A stretch of DNA of 64,000 nt from an uncultured Polaribacter sp. (lineage in GTDB: Bacteria > Bacteroidota > Bacteroidia > Flavobacteriales > Flavobacteriaceae): contig CANMHT010000008.1 of the NCBI GenBank assembly GCA_947497755.1, forward strand, positions 1-64,000, given 5' to 3'. Every line of letters begins with the position of its first letter. Position 1 is the first letter of the stretch. Positions 36,527 through 44,219 of the stretch are shown in pieces. A program made the position numbers and the translations under genes. The notes under the pieces are model-generated. The model was not told the origin of the DNA. It saw only the letters and a program-made list of their open reading frames with translations, and did not search any database.

Positions 36527-36620
36527 ATGGCTATTTTTAAAGGTTCGTCTTTGCGAACTTACTATAAAAAGTATGAAAATTCAAATATTCTATTTTAAAC
36601 TAAAATCATATACAATAGTT

Positions 36621-36628
36621 TATCTTTG
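36621..36628 (+). promoter_or_regulatory. Putative -7 element of the 117-residue hypothetical gene
   Basis: TATCTTTG (TAnnTTTG) lies 17 bases before the ATG at 36646. No -33 TTG at the expected distance. Confidence 0.45.
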
Positions 36629-36645
36629 CAATTCACAACAAAGGC

Positions 36646-36999
36646 ATGACAGAAAAAAATACTACAAAAGAAAAATGGGATACGGTAATTGAAAAACTAT
36701 CTACACAATTTGCAGATGGAGATTCATTAAACTTAGATGCAATTATTTACCTAATTGGTGTTCAAGAGTTAGGTCAAGGTCATAGAAAGTTTAAAAAAGA
36801 CGAAAAGGTAAATCTAATGCATATTGCCATTTGTAAATTATTAGAACCTTATGGTTATTATGAGTTTGACTTTTTTGACAATGATGGATGGCCACATTAT
36901 AAAGAAAAAACAAAATTACCTAACCTAAAACCTGGTGAACAATCTGTTTTAATGAAAGAGGCAATTGTGAACTATTTTGAAGCACTTGATTTTTTTTAA
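36646..36999 (+). CDS. Conserved-looking cytoplasmic hypothetical protein
   Basis: The protein has 117 residues, with no signal or membrane segment. Segments such as AIIYLIGVQELGQGHRKFKK and LMHIAICKLLEPYGYYEFD, plus FDNDGWPHYK, look like a folded, conserved domain rich in aromatic residues. I do not recognise a function. It has its own promoter element and ends tail-to-tail with the SDR gene, with a 4-bp overlap of the two stop regions. Confidence 0.8.
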   Translation: MTEKNTTKEKWDTVIEKLSTQFADGDSLNLDAIIYLIGVQELGQGHRKFKKDEKVNLMHIAICKLLEPYGYYEFDFFDNDGWPHYKEKTKLPNLKPGEQSVLMKEAIVNYFEALDFF

Positions 37000-37790
37000 G
37001 TAACACTTAATTTACGAATCATAACAGAAAGTATTTTTGGGAAAAATCGTTTTACGTATACGCCCAATTTTTCTTTTGCTCCAGCAATGTACACCTCTTC
37101 TTTTTTCTTGTAAATAGCTTTAGCCATCAGTTTAGCAAACGTATCTGGATCAATTCCGTTTTGTGTTGCTGTATCCATTGTGTTTTGCGGTGATCCATCA
37201 CCAGTTAACGCATTCATAGAAACATTTGTTGTAACAAAACCTGGGCATACAATGGTTATTGCAATATTATGCTTGTGGTTTTCTGCTCGTAAGCTATCAA
37301 AAAAACCATGTAATGCATGCTTAGAAGCAGCATAACTAGATCGCAACGGAGTTCCTATTTTACCAACAATACTAGTTGTAACCACAAATTGCCCGCTTTT
37401 ATTTGCTATAAAATGAGGAAGCAATGCTTTTGTTAAAGCAACTGTTCCTAAATAATTAACATTCATAATTCTTTTATCAACTTCAATGCTTGTGTCAGAA
37501 GCTAAAGAACGTTGACTAACACCTCCATTATTCACCAAAACATCAACCTTTCCAAAGCAAGCTATTGCTTCTGTAACTTTTAGTGCTAAATGACTATAAT
37601 CTTCTAAATCTAAAGGCAGAACTTGTACCGATTCGGCATTTTTACACAAACTCTTTACTTCATTCAGTTTTTTACTGTTTCTTGCAGATAAAATAAGTTT
37701 TGCATCTAAATTTGATAATTGAATGGCTAGGGATTTTCCAATTCCAGAAGATGCTCCAGTAATCCAAACTATTTTATTTCTAAAATTCAT
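36996..37790 (-). CDS. Short-chain dehydrogenase/reductase
   Basis: The protein has 264 residues. The NAD(P)-binding motif WITGASSGIGKSLAIQLS is near the N-terminus, NNGG near residue 90, and the catalytic triad includes Ser in VTTSIVGKIG and YAASK. A basic C-terminal tail (VKRFFPKILSVMIRKL) suggests membrane association. Substrate cannot be deduced from sequence or neighbours. Confidence 0.93.
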   Translation of the reverse strand: MNFRNKIVWITGASSGIGKSLAIQLSNLDAKLILSARNSKKLNEVKSLCKNAESVQVLPLDLEDYSHLALKVTEAIACFGKVDVLVNNGGVSQRSLASDTSIEVDKRIMNVNYLGTVALTKALLPHFIANKSGQFVVTTSIVGKIGTPLRSSYAASKHALHGFFDSLRAENHKHNIAITIVCPGFVTTNVSMNALTGDGSPQNTMDTATQNGIDPDTFAKLMAKAIYKKKEEVYIAGAKEKLGVYVKRFFPKILSVMIRKLSVT

Positions 37791-37834
37791 GTTAATAATT
37801 TTACAGCAATGTACTTATTTTAAGTAAGAAATAG

Positions 37835-37842
37835 TAATTTTG
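37835..37842 (+). promoter_or_regulatory. Putative -7 element of the thioredoxin-like gene
   Basis: TAATTTTG (TAnnTTTG) is followed by a palindrome CTTGAAA-TT-TTTCAAG (37851-37866) just before the ATG at 37885. The palindrome could be an operator or a leader hairpin. Confidence 0.45.
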
Positions 37843-37884
37843 GTACGCTTCTTGAAATTTTTCAAGCACATTAAAAACCTATAA

Positions 37885-39255
37885 ATGAAAAAATTACTAT
37901 TATTCTTTTTTTTAGCATCGTTTAGTATACAAGCACAATATAAAATTAAAGGCGAATTAAATCCGTCTAAAAATTACAATTGGATTATCTTATATAAAAT
38001 TGAAGGTGCCAGACAAGTATTTATTAAAAGTGGTAACTTAAAGAAAACTTCTAAAGTTATTAACGGTAAAAAAACGGAAGTAAGTCAATTTGAATTTGAC
38101 TTGCCTGCCAATGCAAAAGTAGGTACTTATAGAGTCTCTTATAAAACAGAAGGAAATGGTTTTGCCGACTTCTTGTTTAATAAAGAGAATATCGATTTTA
38201 CTTTTCACCCAGAAAAAGCGGAGGAAACTATTCGTTTTAAAAAATCGAAAGAGAATCAATTATATCAAGAATACATCAATACTGTTTCAAAACAACAGTA
38301 CAAAACAGATTCTTTACAAATTGCTTACATCAAAAAACCAGATGTAAAAACGGCTAATTTGTACAAAACTCAACTGACTAAAATTGCCGGTTTACAAAAA
38401 AAATACTTGGCCAAATCTAAAGGATTAATGGTACAGAATTTTATTAAAGCAACGAACAGATATAATAGTCCAGTAATTGCTAAAAACGGACAAGAGTACT
38501 TAAAATCTATTAATGATCATTTCTTTGACACTATTGACTTTAATAATACTGCGTTATACAATTCTGCCTTTTTAGTTGACAGAATAACAGATTATGTTTT
38601 CTACATGAACTATTCTAACGATGCTAAACAACAAACAGCATTGTATAAAAAAGCCGTAAAAACAGTATTGTCAAAAGCAACAAATCAGACTTTTAAAAGA
38701 GATATTACCGAGTTTTTAATTACTCAATTTGTAAATTCTAGAAATATAGATTTTGCAGATTATATAATGAAAACCTATTATATTACATTACCTGCTAATC
38801 TTCAAAACAAAGAATTTGTTAGTAGTTTCAATGAAAAAACTGTGGTTTCTGTAGGTAGAACTGCACCAGAAATTACTTGGAGTGCAAATGGTAAAAACTA
38901 TCAATTATCTACTTTAAATGATGCTCAAAACTATGTGTTAGTTTTTTGGAGTACTGGTTGCTCACATTGTTTACGTGAAATTCCAGTTTTGTATTCTTAT
39001 ACTCAAAATGCAAAGAAAACAAAAGTGATAGCTTTTAGTTTAGAAAACAATGACAAACAATGGAAAAAGCATATCCAGAAGTATCCTAAATGGCATAATG
39101 TTATTGGTTTAAAGAAGTGGGAAAATCCAATTGCTAGAACTTATCAGATCTTTTCTACACCCACTTATATGATTTTAGACAAAGACAAAAAGATTATTGC
39201 AAAACCAAATACTTTGGACGAAGTCCGAAAAATTGTAGAGTATTTGGAGAAGTAA
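37885..39255 (+). CDS. Secreted thioredoxin-fold (TlpA-like) protein
   Basis: The protein has 456 residues. A signal peptide (ends SIQAQ) is followed by a beta-rich domain of the type found in front of Bacteroidetes TlpA-like proteins (~20-110) and a long helical middle (~120-310). The thioredoxin-like domain (~320-456) has the redox motif GCSHC in FWSTGCSHCLREIP and the cis-proline region STPTYMILD. It probably reduces thiols or matures secreted proteins in the periplasm. It stands alone, with dsbD elsewhere in the window as a possible electron source. Confidence 0.88.
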   Translation: MKKLLLFFFLASFSIQAQYKIKGELNPSKNYNWIILYKIEGARQVFIKSGNLKKTSKVINGKKTEVSQFEFDLPANAKVGTYRVSYKTEGNGFADFLFNKENIDFTFHPEKAEETIRFKKSKENQLYQEYINTVSKQQYKTDSLQIAYIKKPDVKTANLYKTQLTKIAGLQKKYLAKSKGLMVQNFIKATNRYNSPVIAKNGQEYLKSINDHFFDTIDFNNTALYNSAFLVDRITDYVFYMNYSNDAKQQTALYKKAVKTVLSKATNQTFKRDITEFLITQFVNSRNIDFADYIMKTYYITLPANLQNKEFVSSFNEKTVVSVGRTAPEITWSANGKNYQLSTLNDAQNYVLVFWSTGCSHCLREIPVLYSYTQNAKKTKVIAFSLENNDKQWKKHIQKYPKWHNVIGLKKWENPIARTYQIFSTPTYMILDKDKKIIAKPNTLDEVRKIVEYLEK

Positions 39256-39266
39256 TTTTAAACACT

Positions 39267-39626
39267 TTAAAAATATAAAAAAGCATCTTTTAAATGTTCT
39301 ATTTGAAAGGTGTTTTTTTGTTGTATAATTGCAATAACATCTAGTCGAGCTTCTACTTCTAAATCGCCTTCTACAATAAAATGATCAAGAGCAGTTACTA
39401 ATAATTTTATCTTCTTCTTACTGATAAAATCTTGTGGGTTTCCAAAAAAATCTGAAGTTCTTGTTTTTACTTCTACACCAACTAAAACTGTTTCTTTTTG
39501 CGCAATAATGTCTATTTCTGCCTTTAAATATCTATAATTACGTTTTACAATGTTATATCCGTGATTGATTAGATACTCAACAGCCAATTCCTCTCCTTTT
39601 ACTCCCAAATCATTATGTTGCGCCAT
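39267..39626 (-). CDS. YraN/UPF0102 family protein
   Basis: The protein has 119 residues. It opens GVKGEELAVEYLINHGYNIV and has the PD-(D/E)XK-type core EIDIIAQ followed by GVEVKTRTS, as in the UPF0102 family. A nuclease-like fold is known, but the cellular role is not. It converges with the thioredoxin-like gene, 11 bp apart. Confidence 0.92.
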   Translation of the reverse strand: MAQHNDLGVKGEELAVEYLINHGYNIVKRNYRYLKAEIDIIAQKETVLVGVEVKTRTSDFFGNPQDFISKKKIKLLVTALDHFIVEGDLEVEARLDVIAIIQQKNTFQIEHLKDAFLYF

Positions 39627-39644
39627 AAATCAAAGGTAAACTAT

Positions 39645-40724
39645 TTATTCAAATGGGTTTGAAAACTGTGTGTTTGTAAGTAAATCCTTATCTGTTAGTG
39701 TTTTTAAAAAAGCAACTAAATCGTCTTTTTGCTGTTGACTTAATTGTAATCCTTTTCGACTAATACTAGCTAAAGTAGGGTTTAAAGAAAATGAATTTAC
39801 CACTTTAGAGTTGTAATGTTCCACCACTTCTTCTAAAGTTTTAAATCTACCATCGTGCATATAAGGAGCCGTTACTTCTATATTTCTTAAAGAAGGTACT
39901 TTAAATTTAGCTCTATCATAATAATTGCTAGTTACTTTTTCTCTTCCAATATCTTTAAAATTAGAAGCAAGATCTAATCCGTTATTCATGTATTGATTAT
40001 TCTCAAAATTTGCACCATTATGACACTGTGCACAATTGGCACCTGATTCTGCTTTGTTAACGGGATCAAATCCTTTAAAGAATAATATCCTACCTCTTTC
40101 TTCAGAAGCGGTGAATGCGACTTCATTTCTTAAAAAACGATCATATTTACTATTATTAGAAACAATAGCGTTCATAAACTGTTCTAAAGCCAAAGAAATA
40201 GTTAGTGACGATATCTCTTTATCTGGAAAAGCAACTTTAAAAAGTTCTTGATACATCGGTTTTATAGCTATTTTTTTAACTACATTTTCTAATGTTTCAT
40301 CCATTTCTAGTTCATCTTCAATAGGCATTAATGCTTGATCTCTTAATAAGTGTGCTCTACCGTCCCAAAAAAACGCATTCTTATTCCACGCCATATTAAA
40401 AATAGCCATGGCTTGCCTTTTTCCTGGTAGCTTTTTTACTCCTAAAGAAAACTGGCGTTCATCAGAAAAAGCATTTTTTTGTTCATGACAAGAAGCGCAA
40501 GAAATAGTATTGTCTTTACTTAACAACTTCTCATAAAATAGTTTTCTCCCCAGCTCTACTCCTTGTACAGTTAAATGATTATCTGATGGAATTTCTGGAT
40601 TTGGAAGTCCTCTAAAATCTAAATTATACGGTTTTAAAACTGGGGTATAGGGTTCATTTTCTTTTGAACATGATTGAAACATTATTACAAAAATAAATAA
40701 CAGAAGTAATCGTGACCTTTTCAT
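39645..40724 (-). CDS. Di-haem cytochrome c peroxidase (CcpA/MauG family) lipoprotein
   Basis: The protein has 359 residues. A lipoprotein signal (FIFVIMFQSCSKE) puts it on the periplasmic side of a membrane. Two c-type haem sites are seen, CASCH near residue 76 and CAQCH near 230. The C-terminal stretch VPSLRNIEVTAPYMHDGRF contains the axial Met and the family signature. It reduces hydrogen peroxide using cytochrome electrons. A perfect FNR-type box is centred about 60 bases upstream of the start codon, implying control by oxygen. Confidence 0.94.
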   Translation of the reverse strand: MKRSRLLLLFIFVIMFQSCSKENEPYTPVLKPYNLDFRGLPNPEIPSDNHLTVQGVELGRKLFYEKLLSKDNTISCASCHEQKNAFSDERQFSLGVKKLPGKRQAMAIFNMAWNKNAFFWDGRAHLLRDQALMPIEDELEMDETLENVVKKIAIKPMYQELFKVAFPDKEISSLTISLALEQFMNAIVSNNSKYDRFLRNEVAFTASEERGRILFFKGFDPVNKAESGANCAQCHNGANFENNQYMNNGLDLASNFKDIGREKVTSNYYDRAKFKVPSLRNIEVTAPYMHDGRFKTLEEVVEHYNSKVVNSFSLNPTLASISRKGLQLSQQQKDDLVAFLKTLTDKDLLTNTQFSNPFE

Positions 40725-40746
40725 AAGTTTTCGTTTGTATTGCTTA

Positions 40747-40754
40747 CAAAATTC
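40747..40754 (-). promoter_or_regulatory. Putative -7 element of the cytochrome c peroxidase gene
   Basis: The minus strand reads GAATTTTG, one mismatch to TAnnTTTG. It would place the transcription start near 40742, 41-42 bases from the centre of the FNR-type site. Confidence 0.4.
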
Positions 40755-40776
40755 TTAAAAAGCACTTTTTTTTTCT

Positions 40777-40790
40777 TTGATATAAATCAA
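40777..40790 (-). promoter_or_regulatory. FNR-type binding site upstream of cytochrome c peroxidase
   Basis: TTGATATAAATCAA is a perfect match to the FNR consensus TTGATNNNNATCAA. Its centre (40783.5) lies about 41.5 bases upstream of the predicted transcription start, the spacing used by FNR when it activates from a class II position. A CRP/FNR-family regulator of this organism is the likely ligand; none is encoded in the window. Confidence 0.6.
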
Positions 40791-40877
40791 ATTAAAAGGA
40801 ATCATTTTTGACAATTTATCACATTTAAAAAATTTCATTTTTCAGGTATTTTTACCTATTTTTAAGAATTAAACTCA

Positions 40878-40920
40878 GATTCTCAATATTTTAACTCTAA
40901 AAAATATAAATTTGAGAATC
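40878..40920. repeat. 9-bp inverted repeat around the patatin promoter
   Basis: GATTCTCAA (40878-40886) and TTGAGAATC (40912-40920) are exact inverted copies 25 bases apart. The right half overlaps the last three bases of the -7 element at 40907-40914, so a bound protein would block transcription. Confidence 0.5.
40907..40914 (+). promoter_or_regulatory. Putative -7 element of the patatin cassette
   Basis: TAAATTTG matches TAnnTTTG and lies 59 bases before the patatin ATG. No TTG at the usual -33 distance. Confidence 0.5.
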
Positions 40921-40973
40921 CTCCATAAACTTATCCAACTAAGTTTTTTAATTGCGAAAAAAAGTCAATCTAT

Positions 40974-42038
40974 ATGAAAAAAGTAAGAATCCTCTCTTTA
41001 GATGGAGGTGGAATGAGAGGCATTATTCCTGCCACAGTTTTAGCTTATGTAGAAGAAAAAATTATTGAAATCACGAACAATAAAAATGCGCGCTTAGCCG
41101 ATTATTTTGATATGGTTGCTGGGACAAGTACAGGTGGAATTTTAACCGCTTTTTATCTTACTCCGGCTAAATCTTTATTTAAAGAAGATCCAAATACTAA
41201 ATACAAAGCCTCACAAGCGTTGGATTTTTATACGAATGATGGTTACAAAATTTTTAATGAGTCTAAAAAGTTTGCTTGGTTTGGTTTACGTCAATTATTT
41301 AATGCTGCAAAATATAGTCCCAAAGAACTCGAAAGAATTCTACATCAAGAATTTCAATTTTTACAGTTAAAAGACTTATTAAAGCCTTGTATTATTACTA
41401 CCTACAATATGCAAGCAAAGAATTCTTTCTTTTTTAGCAGTAGAGAACCTATGCAAAAAGACAGGGAGTTTTATGTAAAGGATGTATTGAGATCTACTTC
41501 TGCAGCTCCAACATATTTTCCTCCAGCATTCATTAAAAATTTAGCCAATGAGCAATTAATGATAAACATTGATGGAGGTGTTTTTGCAAACAATCCTGCT
41601 ATGTGTGCTTACTCAGAAAGTAGAGGTACCGATTTTGGAGAAATAAAACATCCAAGTGCAAAAGACATGTTAATCCTATCCATTGGAACTGGTGGTGGAC
41701 AATTTAATTTACCAGATGTGGATAAAAGCTCAAAATGGGGCATTTTACCATGGGCAAAATCCATTCCAGATATTATGATGGATGGTAGTATTGACACTGT
41801 AGATTATCAAATGAAAAACATTTTTGATACATTAAGTAAAAAGAATAAATGCAATTACAAAAGAATTGATGTTCCTATAGATAAAAGAACCTATTCTAGT
41901 GATATGGCAGATGCTTCTCCAGAGAATATTGAAGCTTTAAAAAAAGCAGGAAAAGAAGCTTTAAAAGCAGCCCAAATAAAAAAAGAAAATGAATATACCT
42001 TAGATCAATTTATTAATCAACTTATAGATAACAATTAA
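40974..42038 (+). CDS. Patatin-like phospholipase
   Basis: The protein has 354 residues. The oxyanion-hole motif SLDGGGMRGIIP lies near residue 8, the nucleophile motif GTSTGG near 50, and the catalytic Asp motif DGGVFANNP near 198, so the Ser-Asp dyad is complete. No signal peptide is present, so it acts in the cytoplasm or is exported by another route. Such enzymes release fatty acids from phospholipids. CapV effectors of CBASS defence are of this family, but no cGAS-like cyclase is nearby. It leads a three-gene cassette (10 bp and 6 bp gaps). Confidence 0.94.
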   Translation: MKKVRILSLDGGGMRGIIPATVLAYVEEKIIEITNNKNARLADYFDMVAGTSTGGILTAFYLTPAKSLFKEDPNTKYKASQALDFYTNDGYKIFNESKKFAWFGLRQLFNAAKYSPKELERILHQEFQFLQLKDLLKPCIITTYNMQAKNSFFFSSREPMQKDREFYVKDVLRSTSAAPTYFPPAFIKNLANEQLMINIDGGVFANNPAMCAYSESRGTDFGEIKHPSAKDMLILSIGTGGGQFNLPDVDKSSKWGILPWAKSIPDIMMDGSIDTVDYQMKNIFDTLSKKNKCNYKRIDVPIDKRTYSSDMADASPENIEALKKAGKEALKAAQIKKENEYTLDQFINQLIDNN

Positions 42039-42048
42039 AATTTTAGCC

Positions 42049-42753
42049 ATGAAAAATTTACTTAGAATTCTTTGCCTAAGCCTCATTATTTCAAGTTGTG
42101 TTTCTATACCAAAAGAAACAGTTGAACTTTCTAATGCAGTTGGAAACAACTTAAAAATACTCCATACATCTCACAGAAATTCTGTAACAATTTACTATCA
42201 AAAAATTAAAGATAATATCGATATTTTCATCAAAGATGTATACAGTCCTTATATTATTAATCATGTTTTAAAACAGCAATTAGATGCCTATAAAAAAGGA
42301 AAACCTTCATTATTCAAATACCTAAATGATGCTGCTCAAAATAACGATGCTAAAACCACAGATAGCGCTGTAAATGTCATGAGAAGTTTTCTTAAATCTG
42401 CTGATAAGAGAATTAAAATGAAGAGAGAAGAATTAATAAATCCAATTCGTATCCAAGAAGCTTCTATTATCTCAAAAATAGATCAATCTTATCAAAATAC
42501 TATGTATGCTAATGCAACAGTAACTGCTTATTTAAAATCAATTAGAAAAGTAAAAGAGACACAAAAAGAAGCATTAACACTAGTTGGACTAAAAGGTTTA
42601 GATGAGACTGTAACTAATAAACTCACAGATTTATCCAACAACATTAAAATTGCCATCCAAAAAGGAAAACAAATTGATGTGAAGAGTGATGATGCACTAG
42701 AAAAGATAAAAGAGATTACTAATCAAATTAAAAAATTAACCAATAAACAATAA
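42049..42753 (+). CDS. Helical lipoprotein of the patatin cassette
   Basis: The protein has 234 residues. A lipoprotein signal (LSLIISSCVS, Cys near residue 17) is followed by an all-helical, probably coiled-coil domain (IYYQKIKDNIDIFIKDVYS and onwards) with many K, D and N residues. No known family is recognised. It starts 10 bp after the patatin gene and ends 6 bp before the next small gene, so the three are almost certainly co-transcribed. A role as inhibitor, immunity or membrane partner of the phospholipase is only an inference. Confidence 0.88.
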   Translation: MKNLLRILCLSLIISSCVSIPKETVELSNAVGNNLKILHTSHRNSVTIYYQKIKDNIDIFIKDVYSPYIINHVLKQQLDAYKKGKPSLFKYLNDAAQNNDAKTTDSAVNVMRSFLKSADKRIKMKREELINPIRIQEASIISKIDQSYQNTMYANATVTAYLKSIRKVKETQKEALTLVGLKGLDETVTNKLTDLSNNIKIAIQKGKQIDVKSDDALEKIKEITNQIKKLTNKQ

Positions 42754-42759
42754 TAAATT

Positions 42760-43050
42760 ATGAATGAAGAAATAGATTTTGACCAATTATTTGCTGATGC
42801 TGATGCTGCTTTTAATGGAGAATATAAAACACAATTAAACGAATTAATGGGACTTTCTAAAGATGAAGTTGATGCCATTACACCAAACGACACCACAGAT
42901 TTAGCTACCTACTACAAGCTTATAGAAGTAGTTAAACATGCTTCAAAAACCAATATGGATCAAGCAAGTTTAATTAGCAACATTAAAACTTTAGGTGATA
43001 TTGCAATTAAAATTGCTAAAAAAGTACCAACTATTGCTACTTTATTCTAA
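42760..43050 (+). CDS. Small acidic hypothetical protein of the patatin cassette
   Basis: The protein has 96 residues, with no signal peptide. The N-terminal third is acidic (EEIDFDQLFADADAAF) and the rest is helical, ending in IAKKVPTIATLF. I do not recognise it. It starts 6 bp after the lipoprotein gene. Its stop region overlaps by 4 bp, tail-to-tail, with the LD-carboxypeptidase gene. Codon use is like its neighbours. Confidence 0.82.
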   Translation: MNEEIDFDQLFADADAAFNGEYKTQLNELMGLSKDEVDAITPNDTTDLATYYKLIEVVKHASKTNMDQASLISNIKTLGDIAIKIAKKVPTIATLF

Positions 43051-44060
43051 TCTTTAAAAACTACTGTAGAGATACCTTCTTTGGTTACATTCATGGTAAT
43101 TTCTCTACCAAAGATTAAGGCTCTATTATCTGGCTCATGTCCTGAAGGAAACTTATATAAAATAGGGAAGTCATATTCGGCAACTACATCATAAATTAAT
43201 TGTTCAATAGAGCTTCCCCATTTTGTAGAATTTGTTTTTATTCTAGAAATATCTCCTACAATCAACCCTTTACACTTCTCAAAAAAACCTGCGCGTTTTA
43301 AACTCCACAACATTCTATCAATACTATATTTATATTCTCCTATTTCTTCTATAAATAAAATTTTACCATCAGCATTCATCTCACTTTTAGAGCCTAACAT
43401 AGAAGCTAATAAAGCAATATTTCCTCCAATAAGTTGTCCAGAAGCATTTCCTATTCTATTCTCTTTAACAGAAACCAAACTATAACTTAAATTCTCTCCA
43501 AAAATGGACTTCTTAAAACTAGAAATTGTCGAAACTATTTTAGTGGGGTCATCACCTAAACTTGTTCCCATCATAGCATGAATCGTTTCATATCCTAAAT
43601 TATGAACATGACTATGTAAGGCTGTTATATCTGAGTAACCAATAATCCATTTCGGACTTTCTTTAAATTTTGTAAAATCCAATCTATCTAAAATACGTAC
43701 CGTTCCATAGCCTCCGCGCCCAGCCCAAATAGCTTTTATGTTAGGATTGTCTAATGCCTTTTGAAAATCCAGAGCTCTATCTTCATCTGTTCCAGAAAAA
43801 TGCCCTGCTGTACCAAACAAATGTTTCCCGTACACAACATGTAATCCCCAACTTTCTGCTAAAGCTTTTGCCTGATTAATAACATCGTTTCTATTTTTTA
43901 AAATTCCTGCTGGCGCCACCATAGCAATGGTATCTCCTTTTTGTAAATAGGGAGGTTTAATTAATTCATTGGTTATTTTTAACGAACTATTTTTAGCTTG
44001 TTGAGCTGTTACAAGTACTGTCATAAATAAAAGGGTAATAAATACGATTCTAACTTTCAT
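43047..44060 (-). CDS. LD-carboxypeptidase (peptidase S66 family)
   Basis: The protein has 337 residues. A signal peptide (ends VTAQQ) is followed by the S66 fold. KGDTIAMVAPAG begins the domain, WAGRGGYGTVRILDRLD is the hallmark, the nucleophile serine lies in IGYSDITALH, the Glu in FIEEIGE and the His in PSGHEPDN. It trims L,D-peptide bonds of murein tetrapeptides during cell-wall recycling. The signal peptide suggests action in the periplasm, while E. coli LdcA is cytoplasmic. Confidence 0.94.
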   Translation of the reverse strand: MKVRIVFITLLFMTVLVTAQQAKNSSLKITNELIKPPYLQKGDTIAMVAPAGILKNRNDVINQAKALAESWGLHVVYGKHLFGTAGHFSGTDEDRALDFQKALDNPNIKAIWAGRGGYGTVRILDRLDFTKFKESPKWIIGYSDITALHSHVHNLGYETIHAMMGTSLGDDPTKIVSTISSFKKSIFGENLSYSLVSVKENRIGNASGQLIGGNIALLASMLGSKSEMNADGKILFIEEIGEYKYSIDRMLWSLKRAGFFEKCKGLIVGDISRIKTNSTKWGSSIEQLIYDVVAEYDFPILYKFPSGHEPDNRALIFGREITMNVTKEGISTVVFKD

Positions 44061-44117
44061 ATGCTGGTTGTTCTTAGGTTCTTTTTGATTTAGCTATTGT
44101 CTTTTACAATGAAATAA

Positions 44118-44146
44118 TTGACCGATTGTAAATGTATCTATTTTTG
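44118..44146 (+). promoter_or_regulatory. Upstream promoter of metG
   Basis: TTG at 44118-44120 is followed after 18 bases by TATTTTTG (44139-44146), a good match to the -33/-7 pair. A second -7-like element, TACTTTTG, lies at 44182-44189. Confidence 0.55.
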
Positions 44147-44219
44147 AGCGCTTAAAAAAATGAGTTTTCGATGCTTTTCCGTACTTTTGCCATTCAAAAA
44201 TCAGTCCAAAAGAGAAACA

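Noticed and set aside
40974..43050. CBASS defence system
   Set aside because: The patatin fits a CapV-like effector, but no cGAS/DncV-like cyclase, E1/E2 or JAB genes lie nearby; the neighbours are a lipoprotein and a small protein.
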